From positions 434,001 to 498,000 of the forward strand of contig NW_027490232.1 of the NCBI RefSeq assembly GCF_050948175.1: a stretch of DNA of 64,000 nt, given 5' to 3'. This DNA comes from Xylocopa sonorina. Taxonomy: Eukaryota > Arthropoda > Insecta > Hymenoptera > Apidae. Each line of letters opens with the position of its first letter. The first letter of the stretch is position 1. Below, piece after piece: positions 8,186 through 20,200 of this stretch. The translations under genes and the position numbers were made by a program. The notes below the pieces were generated by a model, which was given only the letters and a program-made list of their open reading frames with translations, did not search any database and was not told the DNA's origin.

Positions 8186-11100
8186 ATATAACCGGAAAAA
8201 CTAGCACGCCAAACGTAATTCTAAAATCCGATCTTCTAATTTCACCAACTCGCTTCATGGTGGACACTGGGGCGGAAATAAATATTATAAAACGTTCGGC
8301 TCTAAAAGCATCCGCGCGAATCGATAAGTCCGAGATCGTAATAATAACAGGGGTAACCGATGGCAAAACCGCAACCTTAGGGACGGTGAATCTTGTCATT
8401 TTCGGTCGCGTCGTTCCTTTTAATGTGGTCGAGGATGATTTTCCCCTTAAACCAAGCGGGATCCTCGGCTCCGGGTTCTGTATGGACGCAGAAATCTCCT
8501 TTCCAAATAAAATAATCAAATGGAATGGTAAGAGAATTCCTTTCGAAGACGATATCGAAGCACTCGAGGAACCGTCACCGGACTCGAAAATAAAGCCTCT
8601 CCTATCGCCGAAACGTAAACAAGCGCCGCGCACGGAATCTATTCCCCCTCCGCCGCCGCGCCCGCCGCGTAAATCATCGCCTCCGCTGAAACGCGATGCA
8701 GCAACGAAATCGAAGCTTCGAACGCAAGACAAAGCAGCTTCTCCGAAGTCAGGAGACCGTATCTCCATTCCGCCGAGATCAAATATCGGTATCAAGGTCC
8801 GCGTAGTTAATTCGAACCTCGCGGAAGGTATAATTCCTCGTATCGATCTTGCGCCGGGTATATTTTTCGGAAACGCTCTCGTCAGAGTAATTCGGGGCAA
8901 AGCGGTAACTCGAATAATTAATTCATCCGACCGCGCCGTCGAAATCGCGTTACCAGAAATCGTACTTGAGCCCGCGCAAATCACGACTCCCCTCCACGAG
9001 GAGGATAGTCCGTCGCTGTATCCGGTTTTTTCTAAATCTACTAAATCTAACGTATCCGCCGTACCGATCGGCTCATCCCAAAAAGGGAAAACTTCTATTT
9101 CTTTCTCGAGTCAGACACCATACTCGACACTCGAAACTCCTCCTTCGCGTTGCAAAATCGCGAATGTTCAACAAATCTCCTATGCTCAGGCGGTTAAAAA
9201 TAATATACAACAGGCGCCGTTAAAACAAACATCGAAATCCGCCAATCCTTCGAAATCTCGCCTGGACCGAATTCTTAGTCTCCTCCGTCTCGACCACCTC
9301 AACGCAGAGGAAAGAGAGCACGTCGTCCGTCTCGTTCAAAGCACGCAGGAGCTTTTTCACATTGAGGGGGATAAATTAGGGCATACGTCAGCAACCACGC
9401 ACAAGATTCCAACCGTCGACGACCGCCCCGTCAATGTGAAACAATACCGTTTCCCACCAGCTCATAAGGAGGAGATTCGACGACAAGTCGACAAATTTTT
9501 ACAAAATGGTGTCATCTCTCCATCTAAATCACCATATAATTCGCCATTGTGGGTTGTCCCAAAGAAACCGGACTCCTTGGGCAACAAGCAATGGCGCGTC
9601 GTCATCGACTACCGCGCACTCAATGAGAAATCTGTCGCCGATGCCTATCCCCTCCCTTGCGTTACCGAGATACTTGATCAGCTCGGGAGCGCGAAGTATT
9701 TTAGTACATTCGATCTCGCGAGCGGATTTCACCAGATCCCAATGGAGCCCGCCGATGCTCCCAAAACCGCTTTTTCGACGCCTCACGGGCATTATGAATT
9801 TAAAAGAATGCCATTCGGATTAAAAAATGCGCCAGCGACGTTCCAACGACTTATGGACAATGTCCTGTCCGGTCTCCAGGGGAACGAAATTTTCGTCTAT
9901 TTGGACGACATTGTTATCTACGCTAGCTCTCTTCAAGAACATCGACTTAAATTCGAGAAATTAACTCAACGGCTCAAAGAAGCTAATTTAGTATTGCAGC
10001 CGGATAAGTGCGAATTCTTGAGGAGAGAAGTAAGCTATTTGGGTCATATTATCAGTGAGCACGGTGTAAAACCTGACCCTGCGAAAATTAGCGCCGTCAA
10101 AAATTTTCCGCGCCCACGCAACGCGAAACAGATCAAACAATTCCTCGGGCTCGCGGGATACTACAGGCGGTTCATCGCAAATTTTTCTAATATTGCTAAG
10201 CCACTTACAAATTTGTTAAAAAAAGACGCGCCCTTTGTATGGCGTAACGAGCAAGAGAATTCATTCGTCAAACTCCGAGATTGCCTATGCGAAGCGCCTA
10301 TCTTGCAGTACCCCAACTTTAAACAACCATTCGTGATAACGACCGACGCGTCCGCCGAAGCTATTGGTGCTATCTTGAGTCAAGGACCAATAGGCCGCGA
10401 CTTGCCAATCGCGTACACGTCGCGACTATTAAACGCTGCGGAGAAAAACTACTCCACGATCGAGAAGGAGTGTCTGGCGATTGTCTACGCCGTCCATTAC
10501 TTTCGTCCATACATATACGGTAATCAATTCAAACTCGTTACCGACCATCGACCGTTAGTGTGGATGAATTCGGTCAAGGACCCGTCAAGTAGACTCGTAC
10601 GGTGGAGGCTTAAGTTAGCGGAATTTGACTACGAGATGGTCTATAAAAGTGGAAAAACGAACCTTAATGCGGACGCATTGTCGCGGAATCCCGCTCAAAT
10701 TTTTCCGCTCTCGTATTCAGAAAACTCGGAGGACGACATCTTCGATGTGCCTCCGGAAACCCGTAAAAAGTATACCACACTAGCGCCTCCTCCTACTCCG
10801 GTAACATCAGAACCTGAATTACCGACTCCAGGCACGTCCTTCCGTACCAACACAGCACCACCTCCGCAAGTCGCCAGCGACAGCACCGACTTTTATACTC
10901 CTGCTCCAAATGAATTTTTCCGACGCGAACCTCTATTTAATTTCAGCCGTGACGCATTATTAACGCGACGAGACAATGTAGTTGTCTTCGTCACGCAATC
11001 TGGGCACCCCTATGACACGGGCGCCAAAGATCTAGCAAACGCTGAAAAATTCCTCCTAAACAAAAATCACGTCCTTACCAAAGCCAAAGTCATACAAATC

Positions 11101-12984
11101 GGAAACGAATTCCAAATCCAGCTTCCAATCATCGAACATTCCACCAGATCAATCAATTTCCAGACCGTAATAGAAACTTTCAGATCCTTGTGCGACGTTG
11201 TAAACGAATTACAATTACAAACATTTAGTATCGCACAAACCTATCTAGACTCCGTATCCTGGTCCCGAATCCAGAAAATCCTTCAGGACCTGTTTTACGA
11301 AACAACTGTCCAGATTACGGTCTGCCAGGGCCTCATTAAAACCCCTTCGGTCGAAGAGCGACTGAAAATAATAAGAGAAAACCACGACTCCCCTGTGGGA
11401 GGTCACAAAGGGGTTAATAAAACTTATTCTCGCATCAGACAACAATACTTTTGGCCAAACATGAAAACACAAATACAAGAATATATTGGCAAATGTAAAA
11501 GTTGTCAGACAGAGAAACTGGTCCGGGTAAAGACCAGACAGCCTCTCACTTTAACCGACACCCCTGGCAGGGCATTCGATAAGATTTCAATGGACGTAAT
11601 GGGTCCTCTTCCCGAAACTTCCGACAGTTATACGAGTATCCTCACGATCCAAGATCTCCTCACTAAATACTCAGTCGCAGTTCCTCTCAAAACCACCACC
11701 GCAGTAGACATTGCCGAAGCTTTAATAAAAGAATTCATTTGTAAGTTCGGATGCCCGAAAGGCATACTCACGGACCAAGGTTCGAACTTTATAAATAGCT
11801 TGATTAAAGCCATAGCAATCAAATTCCGTATTAAGCAATACAAGTCCACTGCGTTCCATCCACAGACAAACGGGTCCGTTGAACGATCTCACCACGTCCT
11901 GGCCGAATATCTGAAGCATTACATAGAGTCGAGTAACGATTGGGTGAATTGGTTACCGTATGCAATGTTTTCATACAACACCAGTGTGCACGAGGGTACA
12001 TTATACACCCCACACGAACTAGTGTTCGGCAGGATAGCTAGGACGCCGTCAGCCACTCCTTTTCAGGACAGCTCTGATAACGAAACTTATAGCGACTATC
12101 TTATACAACTTCAGGAGAAAATCTCGAAATCTCAGGATTTGGCTAAAGCCAACCTAGACAATGCGAAACGCCGTTCCAAATATTATTATGACCGAAATCT
12201 CAATGTCCAAAACTTCGAAGTAGGCCAATGGGTCTATCTTTTAAAAGAGCCGAACAAACATAAGTTCCAGGCACAGTATTCTGGACCGTACCGTATCCTC
12301 GAAATTTTGGGCAACTGTAATGTTAAGCTGAATGTAAAAGGGCGCCATAAAATTGTTCATACGAACAAAATCAAAATTTGTAAACGAATGCATAGTATGC
12401 AGATTGTGGATGCTAGTGAAAGAAAAGTGCGAAAAACTGAAAATGAAGTCAGTGAGAGCAGTGACATTCAAACGAACGCTGAAAGTGAAAGCGACGAAAG
12501 TGCCTGTAATCCGAAGGAAGCCCGCAGCCACGGTCCAATCTCCAAACGTTATCGCCAGGATCAACCAGGCGAAAAACCTCAGATTCCGCAGCATCCAGCC
12601 GACAGGACCAAGAGAAGGATCCAGCATCCCGAAATCTACCCAACAGACAAGAGATCTCGGCATGGCCGAGATTCTTTTTCCAAGGGGGGTGGTGTAACGT
12701 CAGGCGTACCGCCTGCCACCCTCCGGCGTCCACCTCATCATCCCCAGCATCCGTATCCGGAGCCCCTGCACACGGGCCACCCGCCGACTCGCCGTCCCTA
12801 CAGAAGGAGACAAAGGTACGAGAGGGAAGAGGGATGCAGCATGCCGCGCCCACGCGCGATCTCCACACACGAGGGGGAGGACTTCACCTCGTATTACGAG
12901 GGCGAGGAGCTCTCCGACACATACTGGGTCGAATCCCCAGCGATCACGAAGCCCTATACGTACTTCTCGTACATGTGGGATTAG
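8071..12984 (+). CDS. pol: Pol polyprotein: protease, RT, RNase H, integrase, U3-encoded tail
   Basis: Expected as a Gag-Pol fusion by -1 frameshift at 8071. Positions below count from the first Met, 8257 (1,575 residues). The aspartic protease has MVDTGAEINII at 2-12 and GILGSG downstream. RT spans about 385-600 with YLDD at 548-551. RNase H runs about 690-810, with TTDASAEAIG (Asp 697) and NADALSR (Asp 806). Integrase has the HHCC zinc module (His 1043, His 1050, Cys 1080, Cys 1083), catalytic Asp 1113, Asp 1173 and Glu 1209 (35 residues between the last two), and a GPY motif at 1343-1345. A charged tail follows, and the last 96 codons lie in the 3' LTR. All key catalytic residues are present and the frame is unbroken. 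No chromodomain is seen. Confidence 0.95.
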   Translation, partial: GKRQWPPHPPRDRWRGRAPSPSSRREQLQRGNRRNAAINITGKTSTPNVILKSDLLISPTRFMVDTGAEINIIKRSALKASARIDKSEIVIITGVTDGKTATLGTVNLVIFGRVVPFNVVEDDFPLKPSGILGSGFCMDAEISFPNKIIKWNGKRIPFEDDIEALEEPSPDSKIKPLLSPKRKQAPRTESIPPPPPRPPRKSSPPLKRDAATKSKLRTQDKAASPKSGDRISIPPRSNIGIKVRVVNSNLAEGIIPRIDLAPGIFFGNALVRVIRGKAVTRIINSSDRAVEIALPEIVLEPAQITTPLHEEDSPSLYPVFSKSTKSNVSAVPIGSSQKGKTSISFSSQTPYSTLETPPSRCKIANVQQISYAQAVKNNIQQAPLKQTSKSANPSKSRLDRILSLLRLDHLNAEEREHVVRLVQSTQELFHIEGDKLGHTSATTHKIPTVDDRPVNVKQYRFPPAHKEEIRRQVDKFLQNGVISPSKSPYNSPLWVVPKKPDSLGNKQWRVVIDYRALNEKSVADAYPLPCVTEILDQLGSAKYFSTFDLASGFHQIPMEPADAPKTAFSTPHGHYEFKRMPFGLKNAPATFQRLMDNVLSGLQGNEIFVYLDDIVIYASSLQEHRLKFEKLTQRLKEANLVLQPDKCEFLRREVSYLGHIISEHGVKPDPAKISAVKNFPRPRNAKQIKQFLGLAGYYRRFIANFSNIAKPLTNLLKKDAPFVWRNEQENSFVKLRDCLCEAPILQYPNFKQPFVITTDASAEAIGAILSQGPIGRDLPIAYTSRLLNAAEKNYSTIEKECLAIVYAVHYFRPYIYGNQFKLVTDHRPLVWMNSVKDPSSRLVRWRLKLAEFDYEMVYKSGKTNLNADALSRNPAQIFPLSYSENSEDDIFDVPPETRKKYTTLAPPPTPVTSEPELPTPGTSFRTNTAPPPQVASDSTDFYTPAPNEFFRREPLFNFSRDALLTRRDNVVVFVTQSGHPYDTGAKDLANAEKFLLNKNHVLTKAKVIQIGNEFQIQLPIIEHSTRSINFQTVIETFRSLCDVVNELQLQTFSIAQTYLDSVSWSRIQKILQDLFYETTVQITVCQGLIKTPSVEERLKIIRENHDSPVGGHKGVNKTYSRIRQQYFWPNMKTQIQEYIGKCKSCQTEKLVRVKTRQPLTLTDTPGRAFDKISMDVMGPLPETSDSYTSILTIQDLLTKYSVAVPLKTTTAVDIAEALIKEFICKFGCPKGILTDQGSNFINSLIKAIAIKFRIKQYKSTAFHPQTNGSVERSHHVLAEYLKHYIESSNDWVNWLPYAMFSYNTSVHEGTLYTPHELVFGRIARTPSATPFQDSSDNETYSDYLIQLQEKISKSQDLAKANLDNAKRRSKYYYDRNLNVQNFEVGQWVYLLKEPNKHKFQAQYSGPYRILEILGNCNVKLNVKGRHKIVHTNKIKICKRMHSMQIVDASERKVRKTENEVSESSDIQTNAESESDESACNPKEARSHGPISKRYRQDQPGEKPQIPQHPADRTKRRIQHPEIYPTDKRSRHGRDSFSKGGGVTSGVPPATLRRPPHHPQHPYPEPLHTGHPPTRRPYRRRQRYEREEGCSMPRPRAISTHEGEDFTSYYEGEELSDTYWVESPAITKPYTYFSYMWD
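12682..12692 (+). other. Polypurine tract, family A
   Basis: AAGGGGGGTGG directly abuts the 3' LTR start TGTAAC and follows a T-rich run (TTCTTTTTCC). This is the standard plus-strand primer position. It is translated as part of pol (SKGGG). Confidence 0.85.
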
Positions 12985-14280
12985 AATAAGCACACTACTC
13001 ATATATGTACATACACACCAACACACACCTAGATTTAAGTAAATATATGTATATATTTTATTCATGCACGGTTATGTTCCGTGCACTCGCGCGCACACTC
13101 GACGCTCGCGGCTCACGCTTAACGCGGGCCGCGCCCCACTCCGAACGGCCGCCCCACCACGAGGGCCGAGCGGCCGCCCTACTCCGACCGTCCGCCCCAC
13201 CGCGAGGGCCCAGCGACTCGCGCGCCGCGCGACCCGAGGAGGTCGCGGACGCGAGATCCGAGAGTCAGTTCTCATCTCATCTCCGAACTGGAGAGTTGCT
13301 AACTCATCTCCGAACCGAGGAGTTCTAATCCAGCATCCGAACGATGCACTTCCGATCCGAGCAATAGGCTCATTCGCAACGAGCAATTAGCTCTAATGCA
13401 TTCGTCTCTATCCATACTCCCATAGCGGAGTCCATTCGATACTTTATACTATTTCTAATTCTCATTGTAATCGCTAGTCAGTAACTTAGAATTTAGTCAA
13501 GTGTATCTAGTATAGTGAAATCATAGAATATAGTTTATTTTTACCAGATTCAAAGTATCTTTATTCAAGTTCAAATACAATTCCTTAATTCTACTCCACG
13601 GGTACGCTCGCGATTATTCTATTTCTATATCTCATCTGCGATAGTCTTGAGGCTCGACGACTAGAGTGAACCAGCGCTTAGTTGCTCCATCCTCACTTCT
13701 ACCGTGTACAGAATATCTTGCGCCCAGGTCGATCCCGGTAAGCTAGAGCGAACCAACGCTTAGCCGTGCCGTATTCAACCGAAGTTCAAGTATTCTCGAT
13801 GAGCCTTGCACCCCCGACAAAGCGTACACGACGCGCGGGGAGGAGAGAGTTTATTCGTCGTCTCGCTCGGGAATACGTGGGTGATGCACCAGAATATTCC
13901 ATTTCCTACGTTCGAGTCCTGGTTCCTGTGAAGGAGGTTTCCTTCGCCGCACGACCCGTACGAGTCGCCAATCGTCAGGGCCAAACGCCGATACCTGCCA
14001 GCCGGAGTCAACCCGCCTGGACGCTTATTCCCGTAGACGTGCCTCCGTTCCAGCCGTACGCCGCCGCCATCCCGGTTGCGGATCCAAGGCGCTCCAGGTA
14101 CCTGGAAAGAGAAATCAGACAGCGGAATCAAGCCTTCGCAAGGTAAGTTTCGTGTTAATTACCGTTTTATCGAGTCCGAAACGCCAACGAACCCGGTCCG
14201 GACGCAATTCGCGTTATTTTCGGGAACGGTTACGACTTTGTGCCACCGTTGCGAGCGCAACCGCACCTCGGGACGTGACA
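12693..14280 (+). repeat. 3' LTR of family A retrotransposon
   Basis: Same length and content as 5196-6783, differing at 12889 (T), 13667 (T) and 13730 (C). The first difference changes Pro to Ser in the U3 frame. The LTR therefore supplies the Pol tail and stop at 12984, a second copy of the basic LTR frame (ATG 13799, stop 14146) and a second splice-donor motif at 14143. It ends GACGTGACA and is followed at once by class B satellite at about monomer position 18. Confidence 0.97.
13799..14146 (+). CDS. LTR-embedded frame ending at a splice donor (3' LTR copy)
   Basis: Identical protein to the 6302-6649 frame, starting ATG at 13799 and stopping inside GTAAGT at 14143-14148. In the 3' LTR this copy would only be expressed from a transcript started in that LTR and reading into the satellite. 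There the donor could splice satellite RNA. Likely a duplicate with no separate role. Confidence 0.4.
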   Translation: MSLAPPTKRTRRAGRREFIRRLAREYVGDAPEYSISYVRVLVPVKEVSFAARPVRVANRQGQTPIPASRSQPAWTLIPVDVPPFQPYAAAIPVADPRRSRYLEREIRQRNQAFAR

Positions 14281-17200
14281 ATCTCATATCTATGTTTCAT
14301 GATAAGATATAATATTCATTGCGAAGTGTTATGCATTCCTCGTCTACGATTCAAATGAATGTAAATGGGACACTTCCTTGCTAGGAAGTAGCGTTTGCAG
14401 ATGTCTACGTATCGTAGCGATAGAGTTTTATGATTCTTAAAAGGCGATATCGCATCTCATTTCTATGTTTCATGGTAAGGTATAATATGATATGCGAAGT
14501 GTTATGTATTCCTCGTCTACACTTCAAATGAATGTAAATGTGACATTTCCTTGCAACGAAATAGCGTTTGCAGATGTCTACGTATCGTAGCAATAGAGTT
14601 CTTATGATTCTTAAAACGCGATATCGCATCTCATTTCTATGTTTCATGGTAAGACATAATATGATTTGCGAAGTGTCATGTATTCCTCGTCTACACTTCA
14701 AATGAATGTAAATGCGACACTTCCTTGCTAGGAAATAGCGTCTGCAGATGTCTAGGTATCGTAGCAACAGAGTTCTAATGCTTCTTAAAACTCGATATCG
14801 CATCTCATTTCTATGTTTCATGGTAAGATGTAATATGATTTGCGAAGTGTAATGCATTCCTCGTCTACGATTCAAATGAATGTAAATGCGACACTTCCTT
14901 GCATGGAAATAGCGTTTGCAGATGTCTACGTAACGTAGCAATAGAGTTCTTATGATTCTTAAAACGCGATATAGCATCTCAATTCTATGTTTCATGGTAA
15001 GATATAACATGATTTGCGAAGTGTTATGTATTCCTCGTCTACACTTCAAATGAATGTGATTGCGATACTTCCTTGCTAGGAAATAGCGTTTGCAGATGTC
15101 TACGTATCGTAGCAATAGCTTTCTAATGCTTCTTAAAACGCGATATCGCATCTCATTTCTATGTTTCATGGTAAGAAATAATATTCATTGCGAAGTGTTA
15201 TGCATTCCTCGTCTACGATTCAAATGAATGTAAATGCGACACTTCCTCGCTAGGAAATACCGTTTGCAGATGTCTACGTATCGTAGCGATAGAGATTTCG
15301 TGATTCTTAAAAGGCGATATCGCATCTCATTTCTATGTTTCATGGTAAGGTATAATATGATATGCGAAGTGTTATGTATTCCTCGTCTACACATCAAATG
15401 AATGTAAATGTGACACTTCCTTGCAACGAAATAGCGTTTGCAGATGTCTACGTATCGTTAGCAATAGCTTTCTAATGCTTCTTAAAACGCGATGTCGCAT
15501 CTCATTTCTATGTTTCATGGTAAGATATAATATGATTTGCGAAGTATCATGTATTCCTCGTCTACACTTCAAATGAATGTGAATGCGACACTTCTTTGCT
15601 AGGAAATAGCGTTTGCAAATGTCTACCTATCGTAGCAATAGTGTTCTAATGCTTTTTAAAACGCGATATCGCATCTCATTTCTATGTTTCATGGTAAGAT
15701 ATAATATGATTTGCGAAGTATCATGTATTCCTCGTCTACACTTCAAATGAATGTGAATGCGACACTTCCTCGCTAGGAAACAGCGTTTGCAGATGTCTAC
15801 GTATCGTAGCAATAGAGTTCTAATGCTTCTTAAAACGCGATATCGCATCTCATTTCTATGTTTCATGGTAAGATATAATATGATTTGCGAAGTACCATGT
15901 ATTCCTCGTGTACACTTCAAATGAATGTAAATGCGACACTTCCTTGCAAGGAAATAGCGTTTGCAGATGTCTACGTATCGAAGCAATAGAGTTCAAATGC
16001 TTCTTAAAACGAGATATTGCATCTCATATCTATGTTTCATGGTAAGATATAATATTCATTGCGAAGTGTTATGCATTCCTCGTCTACGATTCAAATGAAT
16101 GTAAATGCGACACTTCCTTGCTAGGAAGTAGCGTTTGCAGATGCTACGACGTATCGTAGCGATAGAGTTTTATGATTCTTAAAAGGCGATGTCGCATCTT
16201 ATTTCTATGTTTCATGGTAAGGTATAATATGATATGCGAAGTGTTATGTATTCCTCGTCTACACTTCAAATGAATGTAAACGTGACATTTCCTTGCAACG
16301 AAATAGCGTTTGCAGATGTCTACGTATCGTAGCAATAGAGTTCTTATGATTCTTAAAACGCGATATCGCATCTCATTTCTATGTTTCATGGTAAGATATA
16401 ACATGATTTGCGAAGTGTTATGTATTCCTCGTCTACACTTCAAATGAATGTGATTGTGATACTTCCTTGCTAGGAAATAGCGTTTGCAGATGTCTACGTA
16501 TCGTTAGCAATAGCTTTCTAATGCTTCTTAAAACGCGATATCGCATCTCATTTCTATGTTTCATGGTAAGATATAATATGATTTGCGAAGGTTCACGTAT
16601 TCCTCGTCTACATTTCAAATGAATGTAAATGCGACACTTCCTTGCAAGGAAATAGCGTTTGCAGATGTCTACGTATCGTAGCAATAGCTTTCTAATGCTT
16701 CTTAAAACGCGATATCGCATCTCATTTCTATGTTTCAAGGTAAGATATGACATGATTTGCGATGTGTTATGTATTCCTCGTCTACACTTCAAATGAATGT
16801 AAATGCGACACTTCTTTGCTAGGAAATAGCGTTTGCAAATGTCTACGCATCGTAGCAATAGCTTTCCAATGCTTCTTAAAACGCGATATCGCATCTCATT
16901 TCTATGTTTCATGGTAAGATATAATATTCATTGCGAAGTGTTATGCATTCCTCGTCTACGATTCAAATGAATGTAAATGCGACACTTCCTCGCTAGGAAA
17001 TAGCGTTTGCAAATGTCTACCTATCGTAGCAATAGTGTTCTAATGCTTTTTAAAACGCGATATCGCATCTCATTGCTATGTTTCATGGTAAGATATAATA
17101 TGATTTGCGAAGTATCATGTATTCCTCGTCTACACTTCAAATGAATGTGAATGCGACACTTCCTCGCTAGGAAACAGCGTTTGCAGATGTCTACGTATCG

Positions 17201-20200
17201 TAGCAATAGAGTTCTAATGCTTCTTAAAACGCGATATCGCATCTCATTTCTATGTTTCATGGTAGGATATAATATGATTTGCGAAGTGTGATGTATTCCT
17301 CGCCTAAACTTCAAATGAATGTAAATGCGACACTTCTTTGCTAGGAAATAGCGTTTGCAAATGTCTACGTATCGTAGCAATAGAGTTCAAATGCTTCTTA
17401 AAACGCGATATCGCATCTCATTTCTATGTTTCATGGTAAGATATAATATGATTTGCGAAGTATCATGTATTCCTCGTCTACACTTCAAATGAATGTAAAT
17501 GCGACACTTCCTTGCTAGGAAATAGCGATTGCAGATGTGTACGTATCGCAGCAATAGAGTTCATATGATTCTTAAAACGCGATATCGCATCTCATTTCTA
17601 TGTTTCATGGTAAGATATAATATGATTTGCGAAGTACCATGTATTCCTCGTCTACACTTCAAATGAATGTAAATGCGATACTTCCTCGCTAGGAAATAGC
17701 GTTTGCAGATGTCTACGTATCGTAGCAATAGCTTTCTAATGCTTCTTAAAACGCGATATCGCATCTCATTTCTATGTTTCATGGTAAGAAATAATATTCA
17801 TTGCGAAGTGTTATGCATTCCTCGTCTACGATTCAAATGAATGTAAATGCGACACTTCCTCGCTAGGAAATACCGTTTGCAGATGTCTACGTATCGTAGC
17901 AATAGCTTTCTAGTGCTTCTTAAAACGCGATATCGCATCTCATTTCTATGTTTTATGGTAAGATATAACATGATTTGCGAAGTGTTATGTATTCCTCGTC
18001 TACACTTCAAATGAATGTGATTGCGATACTTCCTCGCTAGGAAATAGCGTTTGCAGATATCTACGTATCGTTAGCAATAGCTTTCTAATGCTTCTTAAAA
18101 CGCGATATCGCATCTCATTTCTATGTTTCATGGTAAGATATAATATGATTTGCGAAGTGTCACGTATTCGTCGTCTACACTTCAAATGAATGTGAATGCG
18201 ACACTTCCTCGCTAGGAAATAGCGTTTGCAGATGTCTACGTATCGTAGCAATAGAGTTCTAATGCTTCTTAAAACGCGATATCGCATCTCATTTCTATGT
18301 TTCATGGTAAGATATAATATGATTTGCGAAGTGTGATGTATTCCTCGCCTAAACTTCAAATGAATGTAAATGCGACACTTCCTTGCTAGGAAATAGAGAT
18401 TGCAGATGTCTACGTATCGTAGCAATAGAGTTCATATGATTCTTAAAACGCGATATCGCATATCATTTCTACGTTTCATGGTAAGATATAATATGATTTG
18501 CCAAGTATCATGTATTCCTCGTCTACACTTCAAATGAACGTAAATGCGACACTTCCTTGCTAGGAAATAGCTATTGCAGATGTCTACGTATCGTAGCAAT
18601 AGAGTTCATATGATTCTTAAAACGCGATATCGCATCTCATTTATATGTTTCATGGTAAGATATAAAATGATTTGCGAAGTGTTATGTATTCCTCGTCTAC
18701 ACTTCAAATGAATGTAAATGCGATACTTCCTCGCTAGGAAATAGCGTTTGCAGATGTCTACGTATCGTAGCAATAGCTTTCTGATGCTTCTTAAAACGCG
18801 ATATCGCATCTCATTTCTATGTTTCATGGTAAGATATAATATTCATTGCGAATTGTTATGCATTCCTCGTCTACGATTCATATGAATGTAAATGCGACAC
18901 TTCCTCGCTAGGAAATACCGTTTGCAGATGTCTACGTATCGTAGCAATAGCTTTCTAGTGCTTCTTAAAACGCGATATCGCATCTCATTTCTATGTTTTA
19001 TGGTAAGATATAACATGATTTGCGAAGTGTTATGTATTCCTCGTCTACACTTCAAATGAATGTAAATGCGATACTTCCTCGCTAGGAAATAGCGTTTGCA
19101 GATGTCTACGTATCGTAGCAATAGCTTTCTGATGCTTCTTAAAACGCGATATCGCATCTCATTTCTATGTTTCATGGTAAGATATAATATTCATTGCGAA
19201 GTGTCACGTATTCGTCGTCTACACTTCAAATGAATGTGAATGCGACACTTCCTCGCTAGGAAATAGCGTTTGCAGATGTCTACGTATCGTAGCAATAGAG
19301 TTCTAATGCTTCTTAAAACGCGATATAGCATCTCATTTCTATGTTTCATGGTAAGATATAATATGATTTGCGAAGTGTTATGTATTCCTCGTCTACACTT
19401 CAAATGAATGTAAATGCGACACTTCCTCGCTAGGAAATAGCGTTTGCAGATGTCTACGTATCGTAGCAATAGCTTTCTAGTGCTTCTTAAAGCGCGATAT
19501 CGCATCTCATTTCTATGTTTTATGGTAAGATATAACATGATTTGCGAAGTGTTATGTATTCCTCGTCTACACTTCAAATGAATGTGATTGCGATACTTCC
19601 TCGCTAGGAAATAGCGTTTGCAGATGTCTACGTATCGTTAGCAATAGCTTTCTAATGCTTCTTAAAACGCGATATCGCATCTCATTTCTATGTTTCATGG
19701 TAAGATATAATATTCATTGCGAAGTGTTATGCATTCCTCGTCTACGATTCAAATGAATGTAAATGCGACACTTCCTCGCTAGGAAATAGCGTTTGCAAAT
19801 GTCTACCTATCGTAGCAATAGTGTTCTAATGCTTCTTAAAACGCGATATCGCATCTCATTTCTATGTTTCATGGTAAGATATAATATGATTTGCGAAGTA
19901 TCATGTAGTCCTCGACTACACTTCAAATGAATGTGAATGCGACACTTCCTCGCTAGGAAACAGTGTTTGCATATGTCTACGTATCGTAGCAATAGCTTTC
20001 TAATGCTACTTAAAACGCGATATCGCATCTCATTTCTATGTTTCATGGTAAGATATAATATTCAATGCGAAGTGTTATGCATTCCTCGTCTACGATTCAA
20101 ATGAATGTAAATGCGACACTTCCTCGCTAGGAAATAGCGTTTGCAAATGTCTACCTATCGTAGCAATAGTGTTCTAATGCTTCTTAAAACGCGATATCGC

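Larger units (their letters stand above)
5196..14280 (+). mobile_element. Complete Ty3/gypsy LTR retrotransposon, family A
   Basis: A 9,085-bp element with two 1,588-bp LTRs (offset 7,497 bp) around a 5,909-bp internal region. In order it holds 5' LTR, tRNA-primer site, gag, a -1 frameshift signal, pol (protease, RT, RNase H, integrase), polypurine tract and 3' LTR. RNase H before integrase, a D,D-35-E integrase and a GPY module identify Ty3/gypsy. No chromodomain and no env frame are seen. Gag and pol are open, and the LTRs differ at only three places seen, so it may be recent and possibly active. The borders lack a target-site duplication: the left flank stops at monomer position 145 and the right flank resumes at about 18, so about 46 bp of satellite is missing. 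Confidence 0.97.

Noticed and set aside
7929..8984. 351-codon minus-strand frame opposite gag/pol
   Set aside because: It lies opposite conserved gag and protease coding sequence, has no recognisable domain and is explained as a shadow of the real frames.
12316..12692. A hidden env gene after integrase
   Set aside because: Only about 380 bp separate the GPY module from the LTR, all in the pol frame, charged and without signal peptide or transmembrane segment.
12200..12692. Chromodomain at the integrase C-terminus
   Set aside because: After the GPY module there is only a Ser/Glu/Lys-rich stretch; no aromatic-cage pattern was seen.
14281..14281. Target-site duplication for the family A element
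   Set aside because: Five bases left (TATAC) and right (ATCTC) do not match, and no shift of one or two bases gives a match.
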